Positions 34,258-41,579 of a stretch of DNA of 41,579 bases are shown here, one piece after another. This DNA comes from Clostridia bacterium (GTDB lineage Bacteria > Bacillota > Clostridia > Oscillospirales > CAG-272), in contig JAFSUT010000026.1 in assembly GCA_017445085.1 (NCBI GenBank), forward strand, positions 1 through 41,579. Direction: 5' to 3'. Position 1 is the stretch's first letter, and the number at the start of each line of letters is the position of its first letter. The position numbers were made by a program, and so were the translations under genes. Under the pieces are notes generated by a model that saw nothing but the letters and a program-made list of their open reading frames with translations, was not told the DNA's origin and searched no databases.

Positions 34258-34266
34258 ATTTTAGCA
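34258..34266 (-). promoter_or_regulatory. Possible extended -10 promoter of the ribbon-helix-helix gene
   Basis: Minus strand TGC TAAAAT, 54 bases ahead of the ATG. No good -35 box is seen at 16-18 bases. Low certainty. Confidence 0.35.
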
Positions 34267-34363
34267 CCTAAAATTTTTTCATAATACAACCTATAAAGGT
34301 ATCATATTGCAGTTAAAATTATTTGCAAATTATAATCAATTATGGTTTTTTTCAAAAAATTAT

Positions 34364-34371
34364 GCTATAAT
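34364..34371 (+). promoter_or_regulatory. Extended -10 promoter of the 106-residue unknown gene
   Basis: TG C TATAAT, with the -10 at 34366-34371, 36 bases ahead of the ATG. The -35 region (TGGTTT at 17 bases) is weak, which is usual for extended -10 promoters. Confidence 0.5.
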
Positions 34372-34407
34372 AAAAGAAATTCAAAGAAACAAAGGGAGGA
34401 ACTATTT

Positions 34408-34728
34408 ATGGGAAGACGTGAAGATTTGGCAGAGTTGCGTGCGGCGTACGAGGCATTGCCGCCGGAAGACCGCCCGGAATGGGAAGATTATTTAGATCAA
34501 GTCGGCGCAGAAATCACGCTGATGCTTGAAGCCGGACTGCAAAAACTCGGCGTTATCATGGGGGAGACGGCGTTTCGTCATAGCGAAACTTCCCAAAGCG
34601 ACGCCTTTCGCCGCTTGGGTATGCGATATAAATTCTATTCGATGGCGGCATATATCCGCTCCAGTAATTTTTATCACCAATTTACGCTGGAGGAGCAAAT
34701 GCGGGACGACAACATCCTGCGTTTGTAA
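34408..34728 (+). CDS. Unrecognised 106-residue protein
   Basis: The product starts MGRREDLAELRAAYEALPPE. It looks mostly helical and soluble, with an acidic first half (PPEDRPEWEDYLDQVGAEI) and a more basic aromatic second half (RRLGMRYKFYSMAAYIRSSNFYHQFTLEEQMRDDN). There is no signal peptide, membrane helix or cysteine. ATG at 34408 is preceded by a very strong AAGGGAGGA. Its own promoter and the divergent ribbon-helix-helix gene suggest a small self-contained unit inserted between the yicC operon and gdpP. I know no family for it and give no function. Confidence 0.75.
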   Translation: MGRREDLAELRAAYEALPPEDRPEWEDYLDQVGAEITLMLEAGLQKLGVIMGETAFRHSETSQSDAFRRLGMRYKFYSMAAYIRSSNFYHQFTLEEQMRDDNILRL

Positions 34729-34754
34729 AGCCGCCCACCGCAGCAGGGTTGGTA

Positions 34755-34805
34755 TTTTTCACCCCGATCGTCAAATGCGCCGTGTTTGACGATCGGGGTG
34801 AAAAA
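34755..34805. repeat. Perfect 21-bp inverted repeat with 9-base loop
   Basis: Bases 34755-34775 (beginning TTTTTCACCCCG) are exactly complementary to 34785-34805. The T run is on the 5' side and the A run on the 3' side, the reverse of a normal intrinsic terminator on either strand. It lies 27 bases after the unknown gene and 40 bases before the gdpP -35 box. Terminator-like folding, a protein-binding site or a mobile-element end are all possible. Confidence 0.6.
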
Positions 34806-34833
34806 CGTTAAAATCAAAAGTTGCGTGAAACTT

Positions 34834-34908
34834 GTGTGAATCTATTTACATTTCAATTTTATTTTGTTATAATAATACAATCTTATACAATTATTATAAG
34901 ATTCACAC
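34834..34908 (+). promoter_or_regulatory. gdpP operon promoter flanked by operator-like inverted repeats
   Basis: TTTACA (34845-34850), 17 bases, perfect TATAAT (34868-34873). GTGTGAATC (34834-34842) and its complement GATTCACAC (34900-34908) flank the promoter. A second palindrome, AATCTTATA (34879-34887) with TATAAGATT (34895-34903), covers the predicted start site. This arrangement suggests repressor binding, though no binding protein is identified. Confidence 0.65.
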
Positions 34909-34960
34909 ACCGCTCCCTGCGGCGTTCGGTCGCCCCGTTGCGACCGGGAAAGGAGGCTCT

Positions 34961-36961
34961 ATGCGCGAGCCGAATGAAAAAAAGAAGCAGGTCCCCCTGC
35001 CGCGCACGGCGCCGTTTGCCGCCCTCGGCATCGGACTTTGCGCACTCATTCTCTTTTTGTGTTTGTTACCTCTGTTTAAGACGCCGTATCCGCCGTTTTT
35101 TATCGCGCTTTCGGTATTGCTGCTCGGCAGTCTTGCGTATTTGTTCCTGTCCCGCCGTGCGCTGTTTGGGCTGAGTTCTCACGATCTCGGGCACGGTGCG
35201 CTGGAAGCCTTGATGAAAATGCAGTTTCCCGTCGTCATCTGCGACAAAAACGGCAAAATCGTCTGGCGCAACCGCTCGTTTGGGCTTGCCGCTTCGTCGA
35301 TCGACTCCGTCATGGGGGCAAAACTGCACGAACTTTGCGCTTTTGCGCCCGAGGCGGTGGAAAAGGGCAGTCCGTTTGCGGTGGATTTCTGCGGCAGAAA
35401 TTATGAGGTGCTTCCCCTGGATTTCGATACCGACGAAAAGCACTATTCGCTGTACGTTTTTGATGATAAAACAGAGTATAACCGCCTGTCCGAGGCTGTA
35501 GAGGACGAGCGCGGCGTGGTCGGCTACGTTTTTATGGACAACCTGGAGGAACTCTCCCGCCACTCCGAAGAAGACTATCACAACGAGGTCGGCACGGTCG
35601 CCGCGCTGCTGCGCGAGTTTGCCGCCTCGATCGACGCGCTGCTCTGCGAGTACGAGCGCAGTAAGTTTTTGCTCCTGATGAGCCGCGGCGCGCTCCGCAC
35701 CTGCATCGAAAGCGACTTTGACATCCTTGACCGCGTGCGCGACGTGCGCATCGGCGAGAGCAAACTGCCGCTGACGATCTCGATCGGCATCTCGGACGAC
35801 GGCGAGACCTTCCGCCAGAGAGAAGCGGCGGCAAAAGACGCGCTCCGCACCGCGCTTTCCCGCGGCGGCGACCAGGTCTTTTACAAATCGGCTGCCGGCA
35901 GTATGTCGTTTGGCGGCCGCACCCGCCCCGTACAAAAAATTTCCACCGCCGCCGCCAAGGCGCGCTCGGCGGCGCTGGTCGCCGAGATCTCGGCGGCGTC
36001 CGCCGTGTTGATCATGGGGCACAGCGGCGCCGACCAGGACTGCTTCGGCGCGTCGGTCGGTATGGCGCGGTTTGCGCGGTTCTGCGGCGTTTCCCCGTAC
36101 ATCATCGTAGATAAAGAGGATCGCAACACCGCCGCCTTTATCGAAAAGTTCAAAAACCTGCCCGAGTACGCCGACGTCTTTATCGACGTTTCGGAGGCGC
36201 AGGAAATGGTCTCCACGGACGCGCTCCTTGTGGTCGTGGACGTCAACAATCTCTCGCATATGCTCTCGCCGGACCTTGTCGACGCGATGGAAAAGGTGGT
36301 CGTCATCGACCATCACCGCAAAACCGAGGGCAGCAAAAAGTTTACGCTGGAATACATTGATCCCTCGGCGTCCAGCGCGTCCGAACTCGTGGCCGAATTC
36401 CTTGAGCAGGGACTTTCCGGCGAGATGCTCCTACACGAGGAGGCGGAGGCGCTGCTCGGCGGCATCCTCCTTGACACCAAGCAGTTTACCCGTTCCACAG
36501 GCACCCGCACGCTCGGCGCCGCCATTTATCTGCGCAGTGCCGGCGCCAATATCTATGAGTCGGCAAAGACCCTGCAAAGCGACGTTTCGGTATTTAAGAA
36601 GCAAGCCGAGATCCTCAGCGATCTCGTCATCTATAAACAGCGGTTTGCCATTGCCAAGAGTGAGGAACCCGGCGAGCCGATGGATCGCATCGCCGCCGCC
36701 AAAGCGGCGGAGAGCCTGCTGACCATCAAGGACGTGGACGCGGCGTTTGTCCTGATCCGCATCGGGGAGGAAACGCACGTTTCCGCGCGCTCCGCGGGGG
36801 CGGTCAACGTCCAACTCATTTTGGAGGCGATGGGCGGCGGCGGCTATCTCGAAAGCGCGGGCGCAAAGTCGGGCGACCCGATGCTGGACGTTTTGCAGCG
36901 GCTCAAACGCGAGATCGACAACTACCTCGAAAAAGAGGAAAAACGCGACACCGAAGATTGA
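34961..36961 (+). CDS. gdpP: Cyclic-di-AMP phosphodiesterase GdpP (DHH/DHHA1)
   Basis: The 666-residue protein has two N-terminal membrane helices (about 18-41, 47-66), a PAS-like domain (about 80-160, MQFPVVICDKNGKIVWRNRSF), a degenerate GGDEF domain (about 185-310) and a DHH-DHHA1 phosphodiesterase. The last shows GHSGADQDCFGASVG for the H..D.D metal site, DVNNLS, and the DHH motif itself near 450-452 (VIDHHRKTEG), then GGGGYLESAGA in DHHA1. GdpP hydrolyses c-di-AMP to pApA and affects wall stress and potassium balance. The start at 34961 is chosen for AAAGGAGG. The frame is open upstream to 34832, but that lies before the promoter. Confidence 0.93.
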   Translation: MREPNEKKKQVPLPRTAPFAALGIGLCALILFLCLLPLFKTPYPPFFIALSVLLLGSLAYLFLSRRALFGLSSHDLGHGALEALMKMQFPVVICDKNGKIVWRNRSFGLAASSIDSVMGAKLHELCAFAPEAVEKGSPFAVDFCGRNYEVLPLDFDTDEKHYSLYVFDDKTEYNRLSEAVEDERGVVGYVFMDNLEELSRHSEEDYHNEVGTVAALLREFAASIDALLCEYERSKFLLLMSRGALRTCIESDFDILDRVRDVRIGESKLPLTISIGISDDGETFRQREAAAKDALRTALSRGGDQVFYKSAAGSMSFGGRTRPVQKISTAAAKARSAALVAEISAASAVLIMGHSGADQDCFGASVGMARFARFCGVSPYIIVDKEDRNTAAFIEKFKNLPEYADVFIDVSEAQEMVSTDALLVVVDVNNLSHMLSPDLVDAMEKVVVIDHHRKTEGSKKFTLEYIDPSASSASELVAEFLEQGLSGEMLLHEEAEALLGGILLDTKQFTRSTGTRTLGAAIYLRSAGANIYESAKTLQSDVSVFKKQAEILSDLVIYKQRFAIAKSEEPGEPMDRIAAAKAAESLLTIKDVDAAFVLIRIGEETHVSARSAGAVNVQLILEAMGGGGYLESAGAKSGDPMLDVLQRLKREIDNYLEKEEKRDTED

Positions 36962-36994
36962 ATTTGAATTTATTTTGAAAGGATACAGAAATTT

Positions 36995-37444
36995 ATGAAA
37001 GTGATTTTACTCAAAGACGTAAAGGGCAGCGGCAAAGCAGGCGCCGTTGTGGACGTTGCCGACGGGTTCGGCAGAAATTTCCTCATCCCGCGCGGACTTG
37101 CCAAAGTGGCGGACGCCGGGGCGCTGAGCGACCTCAAAAACAAAGAGGAAGCCAGACAGTTTAAGATCGAAAGCGACAAGGCGGACGCGCGTGCGCTTGC
37201 CGAAAAACTCACCGGCGTCCTCGTCAAGATCGAGGCGACCGGCGGCGCGGACGGCAAACTCTACGGCGGCGTCACCTCGCAAAATATCGCCGACGCCTTG
37301 AAAGAAGTCAGCGGCATCGACATCGACAAGCGCAAGATCGTGCTGGACGGCGCGATCAAAACCTACGGCAAGTTTGAGTTGCCCGTCAAACTCTACGGCA
37401 GCGAGATCCAGGGCACGATCAACCTGATCGTCACCGAAAAATAA
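36995..37444 (+). CDS. rplI: Ribosomal protein bL9
   Basis: This 149-residue protein starts MKVILLKDVKGSGKAGAVVDVADGFGRNFLIPRGLA, the L9 N-terminal RNA-binding domain. A connecting helix (about 40-75) and the C-terminal domain with KLYGGVTSQNIADAL and LPVKLYGSEIQGTINLIV follow. It is part of the 50S L1-stalk base and helps fidelity. Its position between gdpP and dnaB is conserved in Firmicutes. The AAAGGA site lies within the 33-base gap after gdpP. Confidence 0.97.
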   Translation: MKVILLKDVKGSGKAGAVVDVADGFGRNFLIPRGLAKVADAGALSDLKNKEEARQFKIESDKADARALAEKLTGVLVKIEATGGADGKLYGGVTSQNIADALKEVSGIDIDKRKIVLDGAIKTYGKFELPVKLYGSEIQGTINLIVTEK

Positions 37445-37460
37445 AGAAGGAGGCGCCGAT

Positions 37461-38813
37461 TTGGACGCTGAATTTTCCACAAAACGAATGCCGTTTTCCA
37501 CGGATGCGGAGCAGTCGGTCCTCGGCTCGATTTTGATCAAGCCGGATTCATTTGACAAAGTGGCGCCCATCCTGACGGCGGACGATTTTTTCATCGAAGA
37601 GCACAAGCAGATCTTTGAGACCATGCGCGAACTTTACAAAAAGAACCGCGATATCGACGCGGTCACGCTGGTGGATGCCCTCGTGCGCGAAGGCGTGTAC
37701 GACAAAGCCGGCGGCGCACAGTATATGAAGATCATTGCGCAGGTGGTGCCGACCGCCGCCAACATCGTTGACTACGCCAAGATCGTCAAAGACAAAAGCA
37801 CCCTGCGCCGGCTCATCACCGCCTGCGAGGAGATCTCGGGCGAGGCGTACAGCGAGATCGGGGAAGTGGAACACACCCTCGACGCCGCCGAACAGCGCAT
37901 TTTTGAGATCGCCGAGCATCGCGAGAGCAAAAATTTTGAGCGCATCGACGCCGTCCTCAAACGCGTGTACGAAAATCTTGAGATCCTTTCCAAGGACAAA
38001 AACGCCTTTAAGGGCACGCCGACCGGCTTTTCGGGCATCGACCGCGTGCTTGTCGGCATGGGCGAGAGCGATCTCGTCCTCATCGGCGCGCGCCCGGGGA
38101 TGGGTAAAACTTCCTTTGCCCTCAACATCGGGACCAACGTCGCCAAATCCACCAAAAAAGCCGTGGCGATCTTTTCGCTGGAAATGTCGGCGGATCAGCT
38201 GGTCACCCGTATGCTGTCGAGCGAGGCGATGGTCGAGTCGGTCGCCCTGCGCAGCGGCAACATCTCCGAGGAGGATTGGGTCAAACTCGCGCACGCCGCC
38301 GCGGAACTTGCCGAGAGCGAGATCCTCATTGACGATACCACGGGGCAGACGATCACCGCGATGAAGGCAAAACTCCGCCGCGTGAAAAATCTCGGGCTCG
38401 TCATCATCGACTACTTGCAGCTGATGCAGTCGGACCGGCGGATCGACAACCGCGTGCAGGAGGTCGCCGATATTTCGCGCAACCTCAAGATCATGGCAAA
38501 AGAACTCGGCGTGCCGATCATCTGCTGCGCCCAGCTCTCCCGCGGACCCGAAAGCCGCACCGACAAAAAGCCGATGCTGTCCGACTTGCGTGACTCGGGT
38601 GCGATCGAGCAGGACGCCGACGTGGTCGTCTTTCTCTACCGCGACGAATACTACAAAACCGACCGCGAGGCGGGCGCGGAGGGCGCCGGCGCCGACACCG
38701 CCGAGGTCATCGTGGCGAAAAACCGTCACGGCGGCTCGGGCACGGTCAAGGTCGGCTGGATCGGGCGCTATACGAAGTTTATGACCATCGACAACGACGC
38801 ACCGGAGGGCTGA
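37461..38813 (+). CDS. dnaB: Replicative DNA helicase DnaB
   Basis: This 450-residue protein has an N-terminal helical domain (PFSTDAEQSVLGSILIKPDSFDKV), a linker, and a RecA-like helicase domain with Walker A ARPGMGKTSF near 210, FSLEMSADQLVTRML, Walker B LVIIDYLQLM, AQLSRGPESR, SDLRDSGAIEQDADVV and the arginine-finger region. It unwinds DNA at the fork. (B. subtilis calls the orthologue dnaC.) The start is TTG at 37461 with AAGGAGG eight bases upstream. The first in-frame ATG is nine codons later and has no good site. No intein is present. Confidence 0.96.
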   Translation: MDAEFSTKRMPFSTDAEQSVLGSILIKPDSFDKVAPILTADDFFIEEHKQIFETMRELYKKNRDIDAVTLVDALVREGVYDKAGGAQYMKIIAQVVPTAANIVDYAKIVKDKSTLRRLITACEEISGEAYSEIGEVEHTLDAAEQRIFEIAEHRESKNFERIDAVLKRVYENLEILSKDKNAFKGTPTGFSGIDRVLVGMGESDLVLIGARPGMGKTSFALNIGTNVAKSTKKAVAIFSLEMSADQLVTRMLSSEAMVESVALRSGNISEEDWVKLAHAAAELAESEILIDDTTGQTITAMKAKLRRVKNLGLVIIDYLQLMQSDRRIDNRVQEVADISRNLKIMAKELGVPIICCAQLSRGPESRTDKKPMLSDLRDSGAIEQDADVVVFLYRDEYYKTDREAGAEGAGADTAEVIVAKNRHGGSGTVKVGWIGRYTKFMTIDNDAPEG

Positions 38814-38817
38814 TCCG

Positions 38818-40188
38818 ATGCGGGTGGAAACGGCGTTTGCCGCCGCGATGGAAACGCTTTCTCCCGCGCACGGCGTGCTTGTGGCGCTCTCGGGCGGGGC
38901 GGACTCGGTCTGCCTCTTCTCGCTCTGCCGCGCCTATGCCGAGACGCGGCATATCGCGCTCGGCGCGGTGCATCTCAACCACGGTCTGCGCGGTGACGCC
39001 GCAGACGCGGACGCGGCATTTTGCGCAGATCTCTGCCGGGCGGCAAAGATCCCCTTTTATACCAAGACCGTCGACGTGTCCGCTGTGGCAAAGGCGCAAA
39101 AACTCAGCCTTGAAACGGCGGCGCGGCAGGTGCGCTACGCCTATTTTGACGAGGTGCTGGACGAGCACGCGCAGTATGACGCCGTCCTCACGGCGCATCA
39201 TCAAAACGACGTCTGTGAGACCATGCTCTTTCATCTGGCGCGCGGCAGCGGACTTTCCGGGCTTTGCGCCATCCCGCGGCGGCGGGGCAGGATCTTTCGC
39301 CCGTTGCTTGACGTTTCGCGTGCCGACATCCTCGCGTACAATACCGCGATGGGGCTGCGCTTTGTCGAGGACGCCACAAACGGCGATCTTGCGTACAGCC
39401 GCAACCGCATCCGCCATACGGTGCTTCCGGCGCTTTGCGAGGTCGTGCCCGCCTGCGTTTCAAATATGGGGCGCACGGCAAAACTGCTTGCCGCGGACGC
39501 CGCGTATCTCGACGATGCGGCGGCGCGGGCGGCGGCGGATTGCAAAACGCCGCGCGGGCTCGATACGCAAAAGGCAAAAGAACTGCCACTCGCTCTGCTT
39601 ACCCGCGTCTTGCGCACGGCGTATGCGGAGAGCGGATTTTCCGACCTTTCCGCCGTGCAGACAGAGGCGCTTTGCGACCTCATTTACAGAGAAAGTCAAA
39701 ATTTTACGCTGAATTTAACGGCGTCCGACGCGGTTTGCCGCGGCGCGCGGCTCCGCTTTGTTCCAAAGATCAAAAACGAAGCGTTTGATCTGGAACTGCG
39801 GGTCGATACGCCGCTTTCGCTGCCGTGCGGCACCGAACTTCTGCTCAGCGAAGATCCCGCGCCGCGCGGCTATGAAGATTTTGCCCGCGTGCGCCTTGCC
39901 AAAGACGCGCTCACGCCGCCGCTTTTCGTGCGCAGTCGGCGCGCGGGGGATACTTTGCGGCAGTTTGGCAAGACCCATAAACTCAAACGGCTCATCGGCG
40001 ACGCGGGGCTCGCCGCCGACGAAAAATCCAAACTCTTCCTCGTGACGGCGCAGGGCGACATCCTCTACGTGCGCGGTCTTGCAACGTCCGACGCCGCGTT
40101 TTGCGGCAAAGCGGAGGAGCCGCCCTTAAAATCACCGATTTACATTTTTTACAAAGATAAAGGAGACGCATTTTGCGAAAAACCGTGA
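38818..40188 (+). CDS. tilS: tRNA(Ile)-lysidine synthetase
   Basis: This 456-residue protein has the PP-loop SGGADS (25-30), VHLNHGLRGDAADAD, ETAARQVRYAYFDEV, LTAHHQNDVCETMLFHLARGSG and RPLLDVSRADI, then the TilS substrate-binding and C-terminal domains (about 370-440, RRAGDTLRQFGKTHKLKRLIGDAG). It modifies C34 of tRNA-Ile2 to lysidine, an essential step for reading AUA. It starts four bases after dnaB and overlaps the start of hpt. Confidence 0.96.
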   Translation: MRVETAFAAAMETLSPAHGVLVALSGGADSVCLFSLCRAYAETRHIALGAVHLNHGLRGDAADADAAFCADLCRAAKIPFYTKTVDVSAVAKAQKLSLETAARQVRYAYFDEVLDEHAQYDAVLTAHHQNDVCETMLFHLARGSGLSGLCAIPRRRGRIFRPLLDVSRADILAYNTAMGLRFVEDATNGDLAYSRNRIRHTVLPALCEVVPACVSNMGRTAKLLAADAAYLDDAAARAAADCKTPRGLDTQKAKELPLALLTRVLRTAYAESGFSDLSAVQTEALCDLIYRESQNFTLNLTASDAVCRGARLRFVPKIKNEAFDLELRVDTPLSLPCGTELLLSEDPAPRGYEDFARVRLAKDALTPPLFVRSRRAGDTLRQFGKTHKLKRLIGDAGLAADEKSKLFLVTAQGDILYVRGLATSDAAFCGKAEEPPLKSPIYIFYKDKGDAFCEKP

Positions 40189-40733
40189 TGAACAGGGATA
40201 TACTGAAAGTACTTGTTGACGAAAAACAAATTGATGAGATCACCACCCGCCTTGCCGCGGAGATCGACCGCGATTTCGACGGCGAACACCTCGTCCTGCT
40301 CGGCATCCTCAAGGGCTCTCTGCCGTTTATGGCGGATCTGATGAAAAAGATCAAGAGCAATCCCGAGATCGAAGTGATGAAGGTGTCGTCCTACGGCGCA
40401 AATACAAAGTCGAGCGGCTCGGTCAAGATCATCCTCGACTGGCAACGCCCGAACATCGGGGACTGTGACATCGTCATCATCGAGGACATCATCGACAGCG
40501 GGCGCACGCTCTCCTATCTTTGCGAGTACTTAAAGCAAAAAGGCGCGAGAAGCGTACATACCTGCACTCTGCTGGACAAACCGTCGCGCAGAGAAGTGGA
40601 ATTTGTCCCCGACTATTGCGGAAAGACGATCCCCGATGAATTTGTGGTCGGGTACGGTCTGGATTTTGCAGAGCGCTACCGTGCGCTGCCGTATATCGGG
40701 ATCCTCAAACCCGAAGTTTATAAAAAAGCGTGA
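40173..40733 (+). CDS. hpt: Hypoxanthine phosphoribosyltransferase
   Basis: This 186-residue protein has GILKGSLPFMADL, MKVSSYGANTKSSGSVKI, the PRPP-binding motif IIEDIIDSGRTLSYL (about 102-116) and FVVGYGLDFAERYRALPYIG. It salvages hypoxanthine or guanine. The TTG start at 40173 is placed seven bases after AAAGGAG and overlaps tilS by 16 bases. An ATG at 40188 (TGATG junction) matches homologue starts but is 22 bases from the site, so the start is uncertain by five codons. tilS-hpt-ftsH is a conserved trio. Confidence 0.95.
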   Translation: MRKTVMNRDILKVLVDEKQIDEITTRLAAEIDRDFDGEHLVLLGILKGSLPFMADLMKKIKSNPEIEVMKVSSYGANTKSSGSVKIILDWQRPNIGDCDIVIIEDIIDSGRTLSYLCEYLKQKGARSVHTCTLLDKPSRREVEFVPDYCGKTIPDEFVVGYGLDFAERYRALPYIGILKPEVYKKA

Positions 40734-40817
40734 GAAATCATTTATTTTCTTCGGGCATACTATGGATAGAATGAAGAACAAACTTAAATTTTCCGTGCGG
40801 AAAGGCGTGATTATCGG

Positions 40818-41579
40818 ATGAAAAACAATTTCAGGGTCATTTTGATGTATATTCTTATCATCGCTGTGATTACGGTGCTGGCGGCAACACATCTGCCCGG
40901 CGGGGCAAAGCCGGAAGTCCTCGAATACAGCGACGTGCTCCAGCTCTTTCGTGACGCGCGTGTGGAGTCCTTTGTGATCTCCGCTGAAAACACGCTGACC
41001 ATGCAGGTGCGCACCGAGGACGGCAATACCGAGGAGAAAATCTATAAACTCCGCGATTTGTCGATCTTCTATGCCGACACCCACGAGCTTGTGGAGGCAC
41101 AGGCGGCGGCGGGCGTCATTTCGGATTACGACTACGAGCCGCCGGCGTCCTATCCGTGGTGGGTAAGTTTTCTCCCCTACGTGATCATGACCGCCGTTTT
41201 CGTCGTATTCTGGATCATTATGATGCGGCAGATGAACGGCGGCGGAAAGATCGGCAACTTCGGGCGTGCGCGTGTCAAGGTCGGCAGTGACGAGAAAAAG
41301 CGCGTCACCTTTGCCGACGTTGCGGGCGCGGACGAGGAAAAAGAAGAACTGATGGAGGTCGTGGAGTTTTTGAAGCATCCGGCCGCGTTTGAAAAACTCG
41401 GGGCAAAAATTCCGCACGGCGTCCTGCTCATGGGCCCTCCCGGCACGGGTAAGACCCTGCTTGCCAAGGCGGTCGCCGGTGAGGCAAACGTGCCGTTTTA
41501 TTCGATCTCCGGCTCGGATTTCGTCGAGATGTACGTCGGCGTCGGCGCTTCGCGCGTGCGCGATCTGTTTGAGACCGCG
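40818..41579 (+). CDS. ftsH: ATP-dependent zinc metalloprotease FtsH, 5' part
   Basis: The first 254 residues are in the window and the frame runs off the end. Helix 1 (about 7-24) and helix 2 (about 114-134) enclose a short extracytoplasmic domain. The AAA domain begins with [23 protein letters not shown], Walker A GPPGTGKT (206-213) and the pore-loop region [22 protein letters not shown]. The zinc protease domain would lie beyond the edge. FtsH degrades misfolded membrane and selected regulatory proteins. ATG at 40818 is preceded by a weak GGAAAGG site. The 84-base gap after hpt shows no clear promoter. Confidence 0.95.
   Translation, partial: MKNNFRVILMYILIIAVITVLAATHLPGGAKPEVLEYSDVLQLFRDARVESFVISAENTLTMQVRTEDGNTEEKIYKLRDLSIFYADTHELVEAQAAAGVISDYDYEPPASYPWWVSFLPYVIMTAVFVVFWIIMMRQMNGGGKIGNFGRARVKVGSDEKKRVTFADVAGADEEKEELMEVVEFLKHPAAFEKLGAKIPHGVLLMGPPGTGKTLLAKAVAGEANVPFYSISGSDFVEMYVGVGASRVRDLFETA

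Noticed and set aside
34832..34960. Longer GdpP start
   Set aside because: The extra 43 codons cover the promoter and palindromes. The ATG at 34961 has an ideal AAAGGAGG.
40762..40821. 19-codon frame between hpt and ftsH
   Set aside because: No ribosome site and no conservation evidence. Its overlap with the ftsH ATG could be chance.

Overview
The window is a GC-rich, densely coded chromosomal segment from a Gram-positive bacterium of the Firmicutes, most likely an anaerobe of class Clostridia, perhaps an uncultured gut lineage. This rests on gene order and gene types typical of that group: yicC-remA-gmk-rpoZ-priA-def-fmt-rsmB-rlmN-prpC-prkC-rsgA, rimP-nusA-ylxR-ylxQ-infB, gdpP-rplI-dnaB and tilS-hpt-ftsH, together with a PASTA kinase, SLH-like repeats and a CsaB-type pyruvyl transferase. 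Several genes use TTG or GTG starts behind strong AGGAGG-like sites. I see no rRNA, tRNA, CRISPR array, prophage or complete insertion sequence.

Layout. 1-496 (-) is the 5' part of an unrecognised membrane-anchored protein. 823-7049 (-) is a five-gene operon: ABC ATPase, ABC-2 permease, GldG-like auxiliary protein, DUF4340-like protein and a secreted SLH-like protein. It has a good promoter at 7104-7132 and a terminator at 611-656. 7258-8547 (+) is a secreted family-10-like glycosyl hydrolase. It converges on 8676-10934 (-), a single-chain fusion of a GT4 glycosyltransferase and a CsaB-like pyruvyl transferase. Divergent from the fusion runs rimP-nusA-ylxR-ylxQ-infB (11131-16178, +), which has hairpins before rimP and before the nusA start. 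The 484-bp gap after infB is full of inverted repeats. A YgiQ-type radical SAM gene follows (16663-18684, +).

18821-33532 (-) is a block of 15 minus-strand genes. The first 13, yicC to rsgA, are tightly packed behind a perfect consensus promoter (33600-33628). cysE-cysS at the end have their own promoter. The block covers nucleotide metabolism (gmk), RNA polymerase omega, replication restart (PriA), N-formylmethionine handling (Fmt, Def), rRNA methylation (RsmB, RlmN), ribosome assembly (RsgA), Ser/Thr phospho-signalling (PrpC/PrkC) and cysteine supply and charging.

33633-34960 is the accessory patch. It holds a roughly 270-bp element with perfect 23-bp terminal inverted repeats, a small ribbon-helix-helix gene, an AT-rich divergent promoter region, an unrecognised 106-residue gene and a perfect 21-bp inverted repeat. 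Finally gdpP-rplI-dnaB-tilS-hpt-ftsH (34961 to the window end, +) couples c-di-AMP breakdown, ribosomal protein L9, the replicative helicase, tRNA-Ile lysidine synthesis, purine salvage and membrane proteolysis.

Most of the window is conserved housekeeping. The least ordinary parts are the Gld-like ABC/SLH operon beside the GT4-CsaB fusion (possibly one cell-surface theme), the small-gene islet at 34.0-34.8 kb, and several perfect palindromes at regulatory positions. I found no clear evidence for a wholly new defence or mobile system.
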